A stretch of DNA of 64,000 nucleotides from Pseudoalteromonas umbrosa (GTDB taxonomy: Bacteria > Pseudomonadota > Gammaproteobacteria > Enterobacterales > Alteromonadaceae), in the NCBI RefSeq assembly GCF_030125375.1, contig NZ_JASJUU010000003.1, forward strand, positions 758,247-822,246, given 5' to 3'. This document shows, in pieces, positions 17,564-26,778 of this stretch. Numbering within the stretch: position 1 is the first letter of the stretch; the number at the start of each line of letters is the position of its first letter. The position numbers and the translations under genes are program-made. A model generated the notes under the pieces. It was not told where the DNA came from, did not search any database, and saw only the letters and a list, made by a program, of their open reading frames with translations.

Positions 17564-18562
17564 ATGAAAATAGCGAGCAAGTTTACAGTACATGCAAACT
17601 GTAAAATTTTATTAAAAGACATGGACATTGATGTTGAGACTGTGGTGGCTTACTCCAAGTTACCAGCAGATGTATTCAACCGTGAACCTGTGATGCTCTC
17701 GCCAAAAGAGTACTTTGATTGGTGGTTGGCCATTGAAAAGGCTGCTGATGGTCGCGATGTGCCTTTATTGGTGGCGGAGCATTTATCTGTAGAGGTGTTT
17801 GATGCCTTGTTGTTTGCTGTTTTATGTAGCCCTGATTTAAATACCGCGTTATCACGTATACAGCACTACAAACCACTGATAGGCCCAATGAAAATGGATC
17901 TGGATGTCACTGACACCACTACAGAAATGGGTCTGTCATGTTATGGCTATGAAGGTCCCGTTCCCGCTGTGCTGGTGCTCACAGAAATGGTGTTTTTTAC
18001 CAAGTTACTGCGTATGGCAACGCGCCATCACGCCTCACCATTAGCGGTAACCTTGCCCGAGTTGCCCAATAATGTCGCCGCATATGAGACGTTTTTTGGC
18101 TGTAAGCTTAAGCAAGGTGACAGGCTCTCTATGGTATTCAAAGCGGAAGATGCCGCACGACCCTTTTTAACGGCAAACGCCAGCATGTGGTCTTATTTTG
18201 AAGGGGGCTTAAATCAAAAGCTGGCTGATTTAACGGCAACAGCAACAACAGTTGAGCGGGTTCGTGCAGTGTTGATCGAGTCTTTACCTGTTGGGCAAAG
18301 CTCAGCAGATATGGTGGCGCAAAAGCTGACCATGAGTAAGCGCACTTTGCAGCGTAAATTGAGCGATGAAGACACGAGCTTTCACAGTGTATTGCAAGAT
18401 GTGCGTTCAGAATTAGCTAAGCACTATTTGCAAAAGTCACACATATCCTTAAGTGAAGTGGCGTTTTTGTTGGGCTATCAAGAGTCTAACTCGTTTATTC
18501 GTGCATTTACAACTTGGCACGGTGTGTCGCCTGGCAGCTATCGTGAGCAGTTGGCATCTTAA
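17564..18562 (+). CDS. AraC-family transcriptional regulator with arabinose-binding-type N-domain
   Basis: The 332-aa protein has the N-terminal effector domain found in OruR/VirS-type AraC regulators (residues about 15-200, with PVMLSPKEYFDWWLAIEKAA). The C-terminal double helix-turn-helix domain (about 235-330) includes MSKRTLQRKLSDEDTSFHSV and LSEVAFLLGYQESNSFIRAF. It binds DNA in the cytoplasm in response to a small ligand, often an acyl or fatty-acid-like compound in this subgroup (family knowledge, ligand not determined here). It follows the SDR gene by six bases in the same operon, so it may regulate it. Confidence 0.9.
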   Translation: MKIASKFTVHANCKILLKDMDIDVETVVAYSKLPADVFNREPVMLSPKEYFDWWLAIEKAADGRDVPLLVAEHLSVEVFDALLFAVLCSPDLNTALSRIQHYKPLIGPMKMDLDVTDTTTEMGLSCYGYEGPVPAVLVLTEMVFFTKLLRMATRHHASPLAVTLPELPNNVAAYETFFGCKLKQGDRLSMVFKAEDAARPFLTANASMWSYFEGGLNQKLADLTATATTVERVRAVLIESLPVGQSSADMVAQKLTMSKRTLQRKLSDEDTSFHSVLQDVRSELAKHYLQKSHISLSEVAFLLGYQESNSFIRAFTTWHGVSPGSYREQLAS

Positions 18563-18683
18563 TCCTTTGAGGTGCCAATAAATTACAAACTATTTCACTA
18601 TAAACATTTACTTACGTTATTCATTTTGTAGTGTCCCCGTGCTTGTGCTCCAATAAATACAAGACAGAAGTAAAGGGGCAGCT

Positions 18684-19700
18684 ATGCAATTTGCAGATCA
18701 CGAAATACAGTCAATTCATAAAGTCACCAAGGCTTTTTCGCCCAACACAGAGCTGGCGGTGGCTAAGTTCGAGGCAGGCCAGTGCCAGTATTATGGTGCA
18801 AGGCATGGCAACAAAGGCGTTGAGCAAATTGACAATCGTGCTTCTGTGTTTGAGATTGGCTCGTTAACCAAGTTGTTTACCAACGCCGTGCTTGCACAGA
18901 TGGTGTTTGAAGAAAAGTTGGCCTTAACCTCTCCTATTACCTCTTATCTTGACCTGACTATTGCTAATAATGAACAGATCACGTTTAAGTCATTAGCAAC
19001 ACATACATCCGGCTTGCCTAGATTGCCACCTGGACTATTGTGGCAAGCGCTATTTAAAAGAAAAAACAACCCTTATCAAGCTTATTTAGAAGCCGATCTA
19101 TTAGCACACTTGGCCAATGATATAAAAATCAATCGTGCAAAAAAACATAATTATTCAAATTTAGGTGTGGGGTTGCTCGGCTATGTTTTAGCTAAAATAG
19201 AGGGCATGAACTTTACACAGTTACTGCAAAAGCGCCTCTTTGAACCGCTCAATATGTCGCGCAGCTTTTGCAATTGGCGCGATGTACATGGCGAGTTAGT
19301 GATGGGCTTAAATAAGCGGGGCGATCCGACCGAAAACTGGGATTTAGGAGTGTTGCAAGGTGCAGGAGCCATGCTGTCGACTGTGCAAGATCTCGGGCAA
19401 TTTATGAAAGCACACTTCGACGACATACATACTTGGGCAAGGTTACAGCGCCAAGTCTTGTTTAAACAAGGGCATATCCAAATGGGTTTGGGCTGGTATG
19501 TTTTTCAGGGAGATAAGCAATCAGACACAGTATATTTTCATGATGGTGGTACAGGTGGTTATAGCTCTGTGATGATCATGGATGTAGAGAATCGCGCTGG
19601 GTATATCATTTTGTCTAACATCTCAGGTATGCATAAACTAAAAGGGCAAAAAGTCACCGAACTGGGCTTTGAGTTAATGCGCAAACTAAAAGGATTTTAA
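18684..19700 (+). CDS. Serine hydrolase of the class C beta-lactamase/esterase family
   Basis: The 338-aa protein contains the S-x-x-K motif as SLTK (near residue 63-66, in FEIGSLTKLFTNAV). The YSN motif is in HNYSNLGVGLLGYVL (near 158), and the third motif is HDGGTGGYSS (near 290), HxG-like rather than KTG. This set is typical of AmpC-related hydrolases, including esterase EstB and peptidases; the actual substrate is not evident. There is no clear signal peptide, so a cytoplasmic location is likely. GGGGCAGCT precedes the ATG. It stands on its own, 121 bases after the AraC gene. Confidence 0.85.
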   Translation: MQFADHEIQSIHKVTKAFSPNTELAVAKFEAGQCQYYGARHGNKGVEQIDNRASVFEIGSLTKLFTNAVLAQMVFEEKLALTSPITSYLDLTIANNEQITFKSLATHTSGLPRLPPGLLWQALFKRKNNPYQAYLEADLLAHLANDIKINRAKKHNYSNLGVGLLGYVLAKIEGMNFTQLLQKRLFEPLNMSRSFCNWRDVHGELVMGLNKRGDPTENWDLGVLQGAGAMLSTVQDLGQFMKAHFDDIHTWARLQRQVLFKQGHIQMGLGWYVFQGDKQSDTVYFHDGGTGGYSSVMIMDVENRAGYIILSNISGMHKLKGQKVTELGFELMRKLKGF

Positions 19701-19778
19701 TGTTATATGCTGCATTTAATCACCTATACGGCACTCATCATGCCAAGCCACCGTTATTGGTGGCCGTCTATCTGTTCA

Positions 19779-19985
19779 TCATTTTCTCATTAGGGCTTTT
19801 ACGGCCAATGGCATTACAAAATAAGAGATGATTGGTACGATAATCGCGAGTACCAGTGCGGTATGAACGAGCTTGTTGCTGCCTGTCATGGATGCTAACC
19901 ACTCGGGAATAAAATACACCAAGGGAAACAACGCAAGATAGTTTATCAACATCATTATGTGTGTATTGGGGGCTTTAGTTTGCAT
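19779..19985 (-). CDS. Small two-helix membrane protein
   Basis: The frame is open from 20015, where an ATG overlaps the pirin stop (TAATG). The start at 19985 is preferred because GGAG lies about ten bases ahead and gives a 68-aa protein beginning MQTKAP. Two hydrophobic helices (IMMLINYLALFPLVYFI and ALVLAIIVPIISYFVMPLAV) make up most of it. The pattern resembles the C-terminal membrane anchor seen in some antibiotic-biosynthesis-monooxygenase proteins, here without the enzyme domain (tentative). It is probably translated from the pirin transcript. Confidence 0.65.
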   Translation of the reverse strand: MQTKAPNTHIMMLINYLALFPLVYFIPEWLASMTGSNKLVHTALVLAIIVPIISYFVMPLAVKALMRK

Positions 19986-20014
19986 TGTGTATGTGCTCCA
20001 ATTCCAGTGCCACA

Positions 20015-20704
20015 TTAATGTGACACAATAAGTAAATGTAACTGCTCAGAGGCTGTTATTACTAGGTTGCTAGCTTCTATCAGATCCCCTTCTTTAACTT
20101 GTGTAAATTGACTTTGCTGCTCTACCTGTGCCTGACCAGAAATCACATAAACTAAAGCGGTTTTCTCTAAATTTAGACTTTCTGTTTTAGCTAAATGTGC
20201 AATGTCCATAGTGGTTGCGCTGGCAAAAGTCTCTGTTTGACTGTCGCTGCCGCCATAAATGCGTGTGACGCCATTGCCTTTAGGTGTATATGACTTGTAC
20301 TGGGCTGGTTGGCCTGCAACTTCTGGCAGTGCCCACACTTGTAACATGCGGTTTGGTTTGTCATCGGGGTTAATCTCATTGTGGCTAAAGCCTTCTCCGC
20401 CAGCTCTTTGCACTTGCACATCGCCTGCACTTAAGTCTTTACCATGTTCTAATGACCCTTCGTGGCTTACTCGGCCTTCTAAAACAATTGAAATGACGTC
20501 AATTTCGCTATGTGGGTGCATACCTGACTGGCCGTTTGGTAAGTAGCGTGCATCTGCTAAGTACACCATGCTGCCTAGCCCTTCGAACGTTTCTGGTTTT
20601 TTACGTCCTGCAAAAACGCGGCTATCTGTGACTAATCTGTGCTCTGTAATACCTGCAAAACCGCCTAGTTCTAAAGTGTCTCTTGAAAGAATATTCATGG
20701 TCAT
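20015..20704 (-). CDS. Pirin-family bicupin protein
   Basis: The 229-aa protein shows pirin signatures in the N-terminal cupin: the metal-binding segment SGMHPHSEIDVISIVLEG (near residues 59-76) and SAGDVQVQRAGGEGFSHNE (near 90-108). The second cupin is more degenerate. Pirins bind iron or another metal; some act as quercetin dioxygenases and others as redox regulators. The start could also be the third codon (20698). The gene is divergent from a LysR regulator with 105 bases between them, the usual arrangement for regulator and target. The small membrane protein gene overlaps its stop. Confidence 0.9.
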   Translation of the reverse strand: MTMNILSRDTLELGGFAGITEHRLVTDSRVFAGRKKPETFEGLGSMVYLADARYLPNGQSGMHPHSEIDVISIVLEGRVSHEGSLEHGKDLSAGDVQVQRAGGEGFSHNEINPDDKPNRMLQVWALPEVAGQPAQYKSYTPKGNGVTRIYGGSDSQTETFASATTMDIAHLAKTESLNLEKTALVYVISGQAQVEQQSQFTQVKEGDLIEASNLVITASEQLHLLIVSH

Positions 20705-20809
20705 TTCCTATTTTTTTATCTTGTTTCGAAGTGATGAGTAAAGTGTACGAGTAGGCGGTTGTTTTATATATGCCTATAAAATAGAATTACTTTTCCATAT
20801 ATAACAACA

Positions 20810-21727
20810 ATGGGTGAGGCGATGGAAAAAACAGATGTGAATGCCATGCTACTGTTTTTGGCTGTGGTGGACGCAGGCAGTTTTACTGTGGCAGCAGAGC
20901 GGCTAAATATGCCAAAAGCCAATTTGAGTAGAAAGGTTGCACAATTGGAAGCCAGCTTGGGTATCACCTTGCTTGAGCGCACAACACGGACTCAGCATTT
21001 AACGGAAGCGGGGCGTAGTTACCTTGAACACTGCAAGCAGATCAAAGCGCATATTGAGTTGGCAAACGCCAGTGTTGCAAAAGCACTGAATGAGGTGGCT
21101 GGTGAGCTCAAAGTGGGTATGTCTGTTGGCATGGGACATGAAATATTAAAACCTGTATTGAGCGAGTTTATGCACCAGCACAAGCAGGTTAACTTGCAAT
21201 TGAGCCTGTTAAATCGCAGAGTCGATGTGATTGAAGAAGGGTTTGATTTGGTGATCAGAATAGGTGAATTAGCAGATTCACGCTTGGTTGCTAAGCGTTT
21301 AGGACGTGTTTCAAGAAGGTTTTACGCGAGTCGAAAGTTTGTTGAGCAGTATGGTGCTATCAGTAAACCAGAAGAGCTAGCTAGTTTGGATGTACTGTTG
21401 ATGAGCAGCATTCAAAAGTCAGAGGTCATCAGCTTGGTTAATGACAAACAACAATGCGATGTCACAATCTCTCCGAGAATGCGGGTGGATGATTACATTG
21501 TACTTAAGCAAATGGTGGTCGATGGGATAGGCATTGCCATATTACCTGACTATATGTGTTCGCACAGTCCTGAAAAAGCGCAACTTGAACCTATCCTGCC
21601 TCACTGGGAGTTACCAGCGGTTGATGTTTACGCGCTATATCCTAAAAACCGCCTGCATATTCCTAAAGTTGGCGCGTTCGTTGAGTTTATTCAGGCTGTG
21701 TTTTCGGCGCGCTTATCTTCACAGTAA
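20810..21727 (+). CDS. LysR-family transcriptional regulator
   Basis: The 305-aa protein has an N-terminal winged helix (residues about 5-65, with GSFTVAAERLNMPKANLSRKVAQLE followed by TTRTQHLTEAGRSYLEHC). The periplasmic-binding-like effector domain follows, with VGMSVGMGHEILKPVL and later DGIGIAILPDYM. It is divergent from the pirin gene and is likely to control it. The start could be at 20822 (MEKTDVNAML), four codons later, which fits other members well; neither start has an ideal ribosome binding site. Confidence 0.92.
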   Translation: MGEAMEKTDVNAMLLFLAVVDAGSFTVAAERLNMPKANLSRKVAQLEASLGITLLERTTRTQHLTEAGRSYLEHCKQIKAHIELANASVAKALNEVAGELKVGMSVGMGHEILKPVLSEFMHQHKQVNLQLSLLNRRVDVIEEGFDLVIRIGELADSRLVAKRLGRVSRRFYASRKFVEQYGAISKPEELASLDVLLMSSIQKSEVISLVNDKQQCDVTISPRMRVDDYIVLKQMVVDGIGIAILPDYMCSHSPEKAQLEPILPHWELPAVDVYALYPKNRLHIPKVGAFVEFIQAVFSARLSSQ

Positions 21728-21803
21728 AAAAATATCAAAATAAGTCTTTACCTCAAGTTAAGTTGAGATTTTAAAGTGCCACTCAACTTACGGAGGGAAG
21801 ACC

Positions 21804-21887
21804 ATGAAAAACGTTATTAAACTTTATATAGAACAATTAACTTCAGATAAAAAAGCCACGTTCAACTACACCATGGAAAACAAATAG
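21804..21887 (+). CDS. Possible 27-aa small protein before the VOC gene
   Basis: ATG at 21804 is preceded by the strong site CGGAGGGAAG (21791-21800) and opens a 27-codon frame (begins MKNVIKLYIE, ends TMENK) that stops at 21887. The VOC gene starts nine bases later, so the two may be translated from one mRNA. The composition is Lys/Asn-rich. I do not recognise it. It may be a small protein, a leader peptide or chance; the good ribosome binding site is the main support. Confidence 0.45.
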   Translation: MKNVIKLYIEQLTSDKKATFNYTMENK

Positions 21888-21896
21888 GGGGCGCAT

Positions 21897-22310
21897 ATGT
21901 ATTTAGAACATGTCAATTTAGTTGTTAACAATATCGACTCTGCATTAGCTTTTTATCGCGCGGCTTTTCCACACTGGAAAGTCAGAAGTAAAGGAGAAGG
22001 GGAGTGGTTTGGCAAACCACGAACATGGTTGCATTTTGGGGATGATTTCCACTATCTTGCCTTTAGTGACCATGGTGAAGGGCAAAACCGAGTATTGACG
22101 GAACACCAAGTTGGTTTAGGTCATTTCGCTTATGTCGTGAACAGTATAGATGGAGTAGTAAAGCGTCTTGAGCAAGCTGGCTTTGAGGTTGATAAGATAG
22201 GTCCGGTCCATCCGCATCGAAAAAATGTGTACTTTATTGACCCCGATGGGTTTGAGGTTGAGTTTGTTGAGTATCTCAGTGACATACCAGCACAGCGAAA
22301 TAGTGATTAG
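21897..22310 (+). CDS. VOC-superfamily (glyoxalase/dioxygenase-like) protein
   Basis: The 137-aa protein is one VOC module pair: EHVNLVVNNIDSALAFYRAAF at the N-terminus and GLGHFAYVVNSIDGVVKRL in the second half, ending with FIDPDGFEVEFVEYL. The His in the first strand (H4), the His in LGHF and the Glu in FEVEF are positioned as metal ligands. Members include glyoxalase I, fosfomycin-resistance enzymes and dioxygenases, so the substrate remains open. A GGGGGCGC site lies before ATG 21897. A GST gene follows after 123 bases on the same strand; both would fit detoxification of electrophiles (inference). Confidence 0.88.
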   Translation: MYLEHVNLVVNNIDSALAFYRAAFPHWKVRSKGEGEWFGKPRTWLHFGDDFHYLAFSDHGEGQNRVLTEHQVGLGHFAYVVNSIDGVVKRLEQAGFEVDKIGPVHPHRKNVYFIDPDGFEVEFVEYLSDIPAQRNSD

Positions 22311-22433
22311 GCGTGGCTGAAATCTTCAAAAATACTTAATTTACTCATTTGCAAGTCTATGGAAAACTAAACCTGATTATTGAATGCATCAATGGCATTC
22401 AATATAGACTAACTAACAGGTAAAAGGATACTT

Positions 22434-23039
22434 ATGTCAGGTATAACGCTTTATAGTTTTTCTTTGTCAGGTAATGGCCACAAGATCAGACACTTTTTAT
22501 CTATTTTAGGGCTTAAATATGAACTCAAATTGCTAGACCCACACATGAAGGAGCACAAAAGAGAGAGTTTTGTGGCGCTAAATCCTCTTGGACAAGTGCC
22601 AGTTTTGGTTGATGGCGATGCTGTGATCTGTGACTCGAATGCGATATTAGTGTACCTTGCTCAAAAGTATGATACGAATAATACATGGTATCCAGAGGAT
22701 GCATTACTGCGAGCAGAAGTTCAAAAGTTCTTATCCATGTCTGCAGGTGAAGTGCTCAACGGCCCTAATTTATATCGTGGTATTAAGGTCATTGGTAAAC
22801 CCGGTGATCTTGAGCAAACTTACGATAAAACAATCAGCTTTTTTGTCTATTTGGATAAACACTTAAGTGATCGTGACTACTTATTGGGTGCTAAACCAAG
22901 CATTGCCGACATAGCCTTGTATACTTACCCAAAACTTGCTGTAAAAGCCGGTGTGAATTTAAGTGATTTTCCTCATATCGTTAGCTGGTTTGCACGTATT
23001 GAAAGTGCTCCCAAATTTGTTAAAGAACCAGAACAGTAG
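22434..23039 (+). CDS. Glutathione S-transferase family protein
   Basis: The 201-aa protein has the thioredoxin-like GST N-domain (residues 1-80, with LYSFSLSGNGHKIRHFL as the active-site region, FVALNPLGQVPVLVDGD and CDSNAILVYLAQKY). The all-helical C-domain ends with YLLGAKPSIADIALYTYPKLA. The Ser in the SGNG segment may activate glutathione. The enzyme is expected in the cytoplasm and conjugates or isomerises electrophiles. GGTAAAAGG precedes the start. It is the second of two potential detoxification genes (VOC, GST). Confidence 0.92.
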   Translation: MSGITLYSFSLSGNGHKIRHFLSILGLKYELKLLDPHMKEHKRESFVALNPLGQVPVLVDGDAVICDSNAILVYLAQKYDTNNTWYPEDALLRAEVQKFLSMSAGEVLNGPNLYRGIKVIGKPGDLEQTYDKTISFFVYLDKHLSDRDYLLGAKPSIADIALYTYPKLAVKAGVNLSDFPHIVSWFARIESAPKFVKEPEQ

Positions 23040-23368
23040 TTTGATCGTTTCATATTTAACTTAAATATGCTGGCACATGGGTTATTTGCATGACATATTA
23101 TTTGCCCTATATTAAATATTAAGCAGATAATGTGTCATATACTCATTTGAATCTTTAGAACATCGCTATTACCCGCTATGGATCAGGTGTTGTTTACTTT
23201 TACGCTCATCCCCCTTCATTACATTGCTAATGCTAGTATCAGATTTCCAAGTTATCATTACCTAAAACGTTTTTCTTGTAGACGATACTCAACGCCTATA
23301 CAGTTATTGGGGAAACGCGTTTTGTTTTACAATCACTTCGGCTTTTTTAATGAATATGTCGTAATTAT

Positions 23369-23743
23369 TTGTATAGTTTATCGCCTTGCTATTTATTTTT
23401 CCGCTCAACACTTAAACCCACTGTTGACTATCTGCAGGCAAACCCAAACAAAGCGAGCATCTTTAATCGCGAAATGTCCAATTTAAGTGCGAAAATTGCA
23501 CCTATAATTGCCAATAGTTATGACTTTGGCAAATTGAATACTGTGTTAGATGTCGGCGGCGGCCATGGAAATTTGATTTGTGCGACTTTCACTCAGCTTC
23601 CAGAAATTAAAGGCTGCTTAGTTGATTTGCTTGAATTACTAAGTCAATTAAACAACCCGTACACCTTTCATCTAGGGCGCAATTTAACAAGCGAAGGTAA
23701 TACCTTATTCAACTTTTTATCATGTTCATACTTTGAGTTTTAA
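23369..23743 (+). pseudogene. Remnant of an O-methyltransferase (Methyltransf_2 type)
   Basis: Between about 23408 and 23625 the frame reads PTVDYLQANPNKASIFNREM, then SAKIAPIIANSYDF and VLDVGGGHGNLI. This is the linker and SAM-binding motif I (DVGGGHG) of plant-type/antibiotic O-methyltransferases. After GCLVDL the similarity ends and the frame stops soon after at 23743. The roughly 150-residue N-terminal domain expected upstream is not visible in any frame, and the catalytic C-terminal half is missing. It is therefore a decayed fragment and should not be active. Confidence 0.75.
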
Positions 23744-24377
23744 TGAATGTACTTTTCGAATCACATAACTTCTTGTTTTGATTATAAACTCTGCTGACAA
23801 TCTGTTATGTGTGGAGTTATAGGGCTTTACGTTGAGATAAAGCATTTTGGTATCACAATATATGAACTTTCAAATGCCTTTCAAATACCCCTGTTGTCTG
23901 TTGTAAATGTCATTACTTTGGAACAATCGCGTCATCAAGCGTTTTATGAATCTAAAGTAAAATTATGAAGTGGCTCTTGGCAATACGAGCTAGATGTTTA
24001 GGGGGAGAATACAAAGCGTAACTCAATTTATTTTGTATGTTATTTTTTTGGTTTGCTGAGCATTAAAAAAATTAAAAATATATCTATATATATCAATAAT
24101 TAATGATTTTTTTGTGGATTAGTAATAGCTAAGATTTAGAAGTCCCTTATAAGTAAAAACATTTGACTTATTGTTTTTTGCGGTCATTATTGAATCTCAC
24201 AAAGTGGCAGTGTGTACCTATATCGACTTTTTCGTCGAGCTGAGCTTACAAAGTAAATCATGTAAATTTGTAGTGATTGAACATCGTGTTCCCCCAGCGC
24301 GGGTTGCTATTTTTGTGCTTACAATAATTAGTAAAAATAATAGACTTATTAGATGGCTGTTTTCAAAGGAGACTAAA
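23744..24377. other. AT-rich region without a supported gene
   Basis: I see no convincing gene here. A 53-codon frame at 23807-23968 starts MCGVIGL, like class II glutamine amidotransferases, but nothing further matches. The last 207 bases are an open extension of the next gene but have no start signal. The region may be residual DNA around the methyltransferase remnant, plus the promoter of the secreted-protein gene. Confidence 0.5.
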
Positions 24378-25127
24378 ATGAAAGTAATTCACGCCCTAGC
24401 GGTAGGTATTTTGATGACGGGTAATACCTATGCGTTTGAGACCATTTATGATGCGGACAGTAATGCTGGTAAAACGACCCAATACCCTTATGGTCCGGTT
24501 AAAAGCGTGATGGTGCAGACGACTTCTTCGCATTATTTTACCGCATTTTTTGATACTGCTGCACATGCCTCATGTAATGCTGCTGCGCTATATAATGAAC
24601 TCAGTGGAGCGGTTATTGCGCCGTTAACTGTTGCAGATAACCGGGTGGTTTTTGGTGCTGTTGAACATGGTAACGAAACTGTAGCTAAAGTGATTAAACT
24701 GACTTGTCATGACGATGAACGTAGCTATTTAGTACATCACAAAGTGCCTGCTGCACCGACAATTAATTACGACAGGTCTTTGCAGCTTGATAACTGGACT
24801 GATGCAGGTAGTAGATATCCGGGGTATTTTCAGTCTGTTACTTTGACAGCGCAATTGTCAGTAAATACACATGCACCTGACGGTGAGTGTCATGTTGTTG
24901 AGTTTGGCAATAGTGATGTACCAGGTTTATTTAATGGCCAGATGCACATAAATAATCTCCATAGCGATGTGTTTAATCAAACTGGTAAAGTGCTTTATGA
25001 TGCGTATAGCTCTTCCATGACATACGCTATTCGCTGTTCAAATTCTGGTGGTTCAACGATGCTCTTTGATGATTGGAAAATAAACCAAGATCTTCAGCAA
25101 GGCACATTAAGTACCAGTTATTATTAA
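24378..25127 (+). CDS. Secreted protein of unknown function
   Basis: The start at 24378 is chosen because AAGGAG lies 8 to 13 bases upstream and a signal peptide follows (MKVIHALAVGILMTGNTYAF); the longer open frame to 24171 lacks such support. The mature part of about 230 aa is rich in Ser, Thr, Asn and His and looks beta-structured. It has four cysteines (ASCNAA, LTCHDD, GECHVV, IRCSNS), probably two disulfides in the periplasm or outside. No family is recognised. A terminator-like hairpin follows and a CadC-type regulator gene is 180 bases downstream on the same strand. Confidence 0.75.
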   Translation: MKVIHALAVGILMTGNTYAFETIYDADSNAGKTTQYPYGPVKSVMVQTTSSHYFTAFFDTAAHASCNAAALYNELSGAVIAPLTVADNRVVFGAVEHGNETVAKVIKLTCHDDERSYLVHHKVPAAPTINYDRSLQLDNWTDAGSRYPGYFQSVTLTAQLSVNTHAPDGECHVVEFGNSDVPGLFNGQMHINNLHSDVFNQTGKVLYDAYSSSMTYAIRCSNSGGSTMLFDDWKINQDLQQGTLSTSYY

Positions 25128-25137
25128 TTTTACCTGA

Positions 25138-25166
25138 TGAGGGGTGAGGTTTTCTCAGCCCTTTAT
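25138..25166 (+). terminator. Probable terminator after the secreted protein gene
   Basis: AGGGGTGAG and CTCAGCCCTT form an imperfect stem with a loop of about five bases, followed by a weak T-rich stretch (TATATTG). Confidence 0.55.
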
Positions 25167-25307
25167 ATTGCAAAATTATTACCTTTGTAATTTTTGTAAA
25201 CAAAACCTTAACAACACACGTCAAGTCCATTATGCTAATGGCGATATTTTACCCAAATATTATTTTCAAATTAGATAACTATAGATTTTTATTCTTAGGT
25301 AGGAATT

Positions 25308-26690
25308 ATGCTGAAGACCGCCAATAAAGGACAATGGGTTATAAATCATCGGCAGTTGAGCTTACAAAATGGCACAAAAGTAGTGGAGTTGGATCCTAAG
25401 CAATATGCGCTGTTAGTTTTACTATTAAAATTTAAGCATCAAGATGTCAGCAAGTCACAAATTTTATCTGAAGTATGGGGGCAACGTGTTGTTAGTGAAG
25501 ATGCGATATATGTGACGATTAATGGATTGCGCAGGTTATTAGGTGATGATGCAAAGTCACCTAAATATATAAAAACCATTACGGGTGTAGGTTATCGTTG
25601 GGTTGGTCCGCCATTGTGTGATGCGCTGCCCTCTTCTTTGGATAGCTTTTTGTTAAAAGCCGCACTTTGTTTGGTTGCAATTTCTTTTGTAGTGTTTTGG
25701 CAAATGCCAAGAACACCTATCAAACAAGTGATCCCAGAACATTTAACTGAGTCGTTTAATCACGCTCGTTTTATTGTTAATAATCATCCTGAACAGCTCG
25801 ATAGAGCGATCAGCTTATTGAAATCAATCTCTATTGAAGAGCCGGAGTTATCAGAGCCTATATATTGGCTGGCAAAAGCATACTTTTCACGGCTTAACCC
25901 TAAAAGTGCAAGTTATTCAGAGGATAAGCAGTACATTAAAACTATTCTAGAGCGCATTTTATCTGATTACCCTGAGCACAAAGAAGCTAATTTGCTATAT
26001 GCAAAGCTCATGTTTATGGGGGAAATGAATATTCAAGATGCTGAAACATACTTTTTAAATGCCTTACCCAATAGCGAGGCGCATCACATGTATGGGCAAT
26101 ATCTACTTGCTTTGGGGAGAATTGATGAGGCCATGCATCACATTCGTACATATCAGACAATGGAACCAGATGGTTACTCGAGTGAGAGCGTGGCATGGGT
26201 ATATATGATGAGCCAACAGTTTGATGAAGCATTTGAAGCACTTGATAGGCTGCGCCCATACTCCCAGAGCAACAGGTTCTACCATGTTTGTTTAAGAGCC
26301 ATCTATGAGCAGTTAGGTCGTTTTGATTTGGCATTAAAAGAGTTAATTTGGGTCATGAGATACGAAGGCTATACAGAGTCTGAAATCACAATGATTGAAC
26401 AGCAGTTTGCGTCACATGGAATGGAAGGAGTTTATCGATGGTTGTTGTACCAAGATACACGAAGAGCGGATGTGGGGCACTATGATGCGCCTATGTCTCA
26501 AGCAAGATATGCAACCGCGATAGGCGATACGCAATTAGCACTGCATTATTTGGAGCAATCACGTCGAGCAGGGCAATATTCATTCTTATGGATAGCAGCT
26601 GATCCTCATTTTTTACCTTTAAAGCAAGATAAAGCATTCTCTAAGCTTGTGCAAAATCATATTTTAAAAGCTTATACATCAGATATTTAA
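25308..26690 (+). CDS. CadC/ToxR-like membrane-bound regulator with TPR domain
   Basis: The 460-aa protein has an OmpR/CadC winged helix at residues about 20-98 (ELDPKQYALLVLLLKF, VSEDAIYVTINGLRRLLGDD, YIKTITGVGYRW). One membrane helix is at about 113-132 (SFLLKAALCLVAISFVVFW), and a periplasmic part of about 320 aa contains tetratricopeptide-like helical repeats. Such one-component regulators sense periplasmic conditions and bind DNA while anchored in the inner membrane. The next gene, a secreted PQQ-type propeller protein, lies 88 bases downstream on the same strand and is a candidate target. GGTAGGAATT precedes ATG 25308. Confidence 0.88.
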   Translation: MLKTANKGQWVINHRQLSLQNGTKVVELDPKQYALLVLLLKFKHQDVSKSQILSEVWGQRVVSEDAIYVTINGLRRLLGDDAKSPKYIKTITGVGYRWVGPPLCDALPSSLDSFLLKAALCLVAISFVVFWQMPRTPIKQVIPEHLTESFNHARFIVNNHPEQLDRAISLLKSISIEEPELSEPIYWLAKAYFSRLNPKSASYSEDKQYIKTILERILSDYPEHKEANLLYAKLMFMGEMNIQDAETYFLNALPNSEAHHMYGQYLLALGRIDEAMHHIRTYQTMEPDGYSSESVAWVYMMSQQFDEAFEALDRLRPYSQSNRFYHVCLRAIYEQLGRFDLALKELIWVMRYEGYTESEITMIEQQFASHGMEGVYRWLLYQDTRRADVGHYDAPMSQARYATAIGDTQLALHYLEQSRRAGQYSFLWIAADPHFLPLKQDKAFSKLVQNHILKAYTSDI

Positions 26691-26778
26691 TATTTGCTAA
26701 GAAAGTTTTAGTGGAAATTCAGGACTTATTTTTTTATGTCATTTAGTGTCACTTCGAAATTTAAAAAAGGAGCAAGCA

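Noticed and set aside
23807..23968. 53-codon frame starting MCGVIGL, like the N-terminus of class II glutamine amidotransferases
   Set aside because: Only the first seven residues fit; there is no ribosome binding site and the rest does not match PurF or AsnB.
24171..24377. 69-codon N-terminal extension of the secreted protein
   Set aside because: It would hide the signal peptide and has no ribosome binding site; the start at 24378 has AAGGAG.
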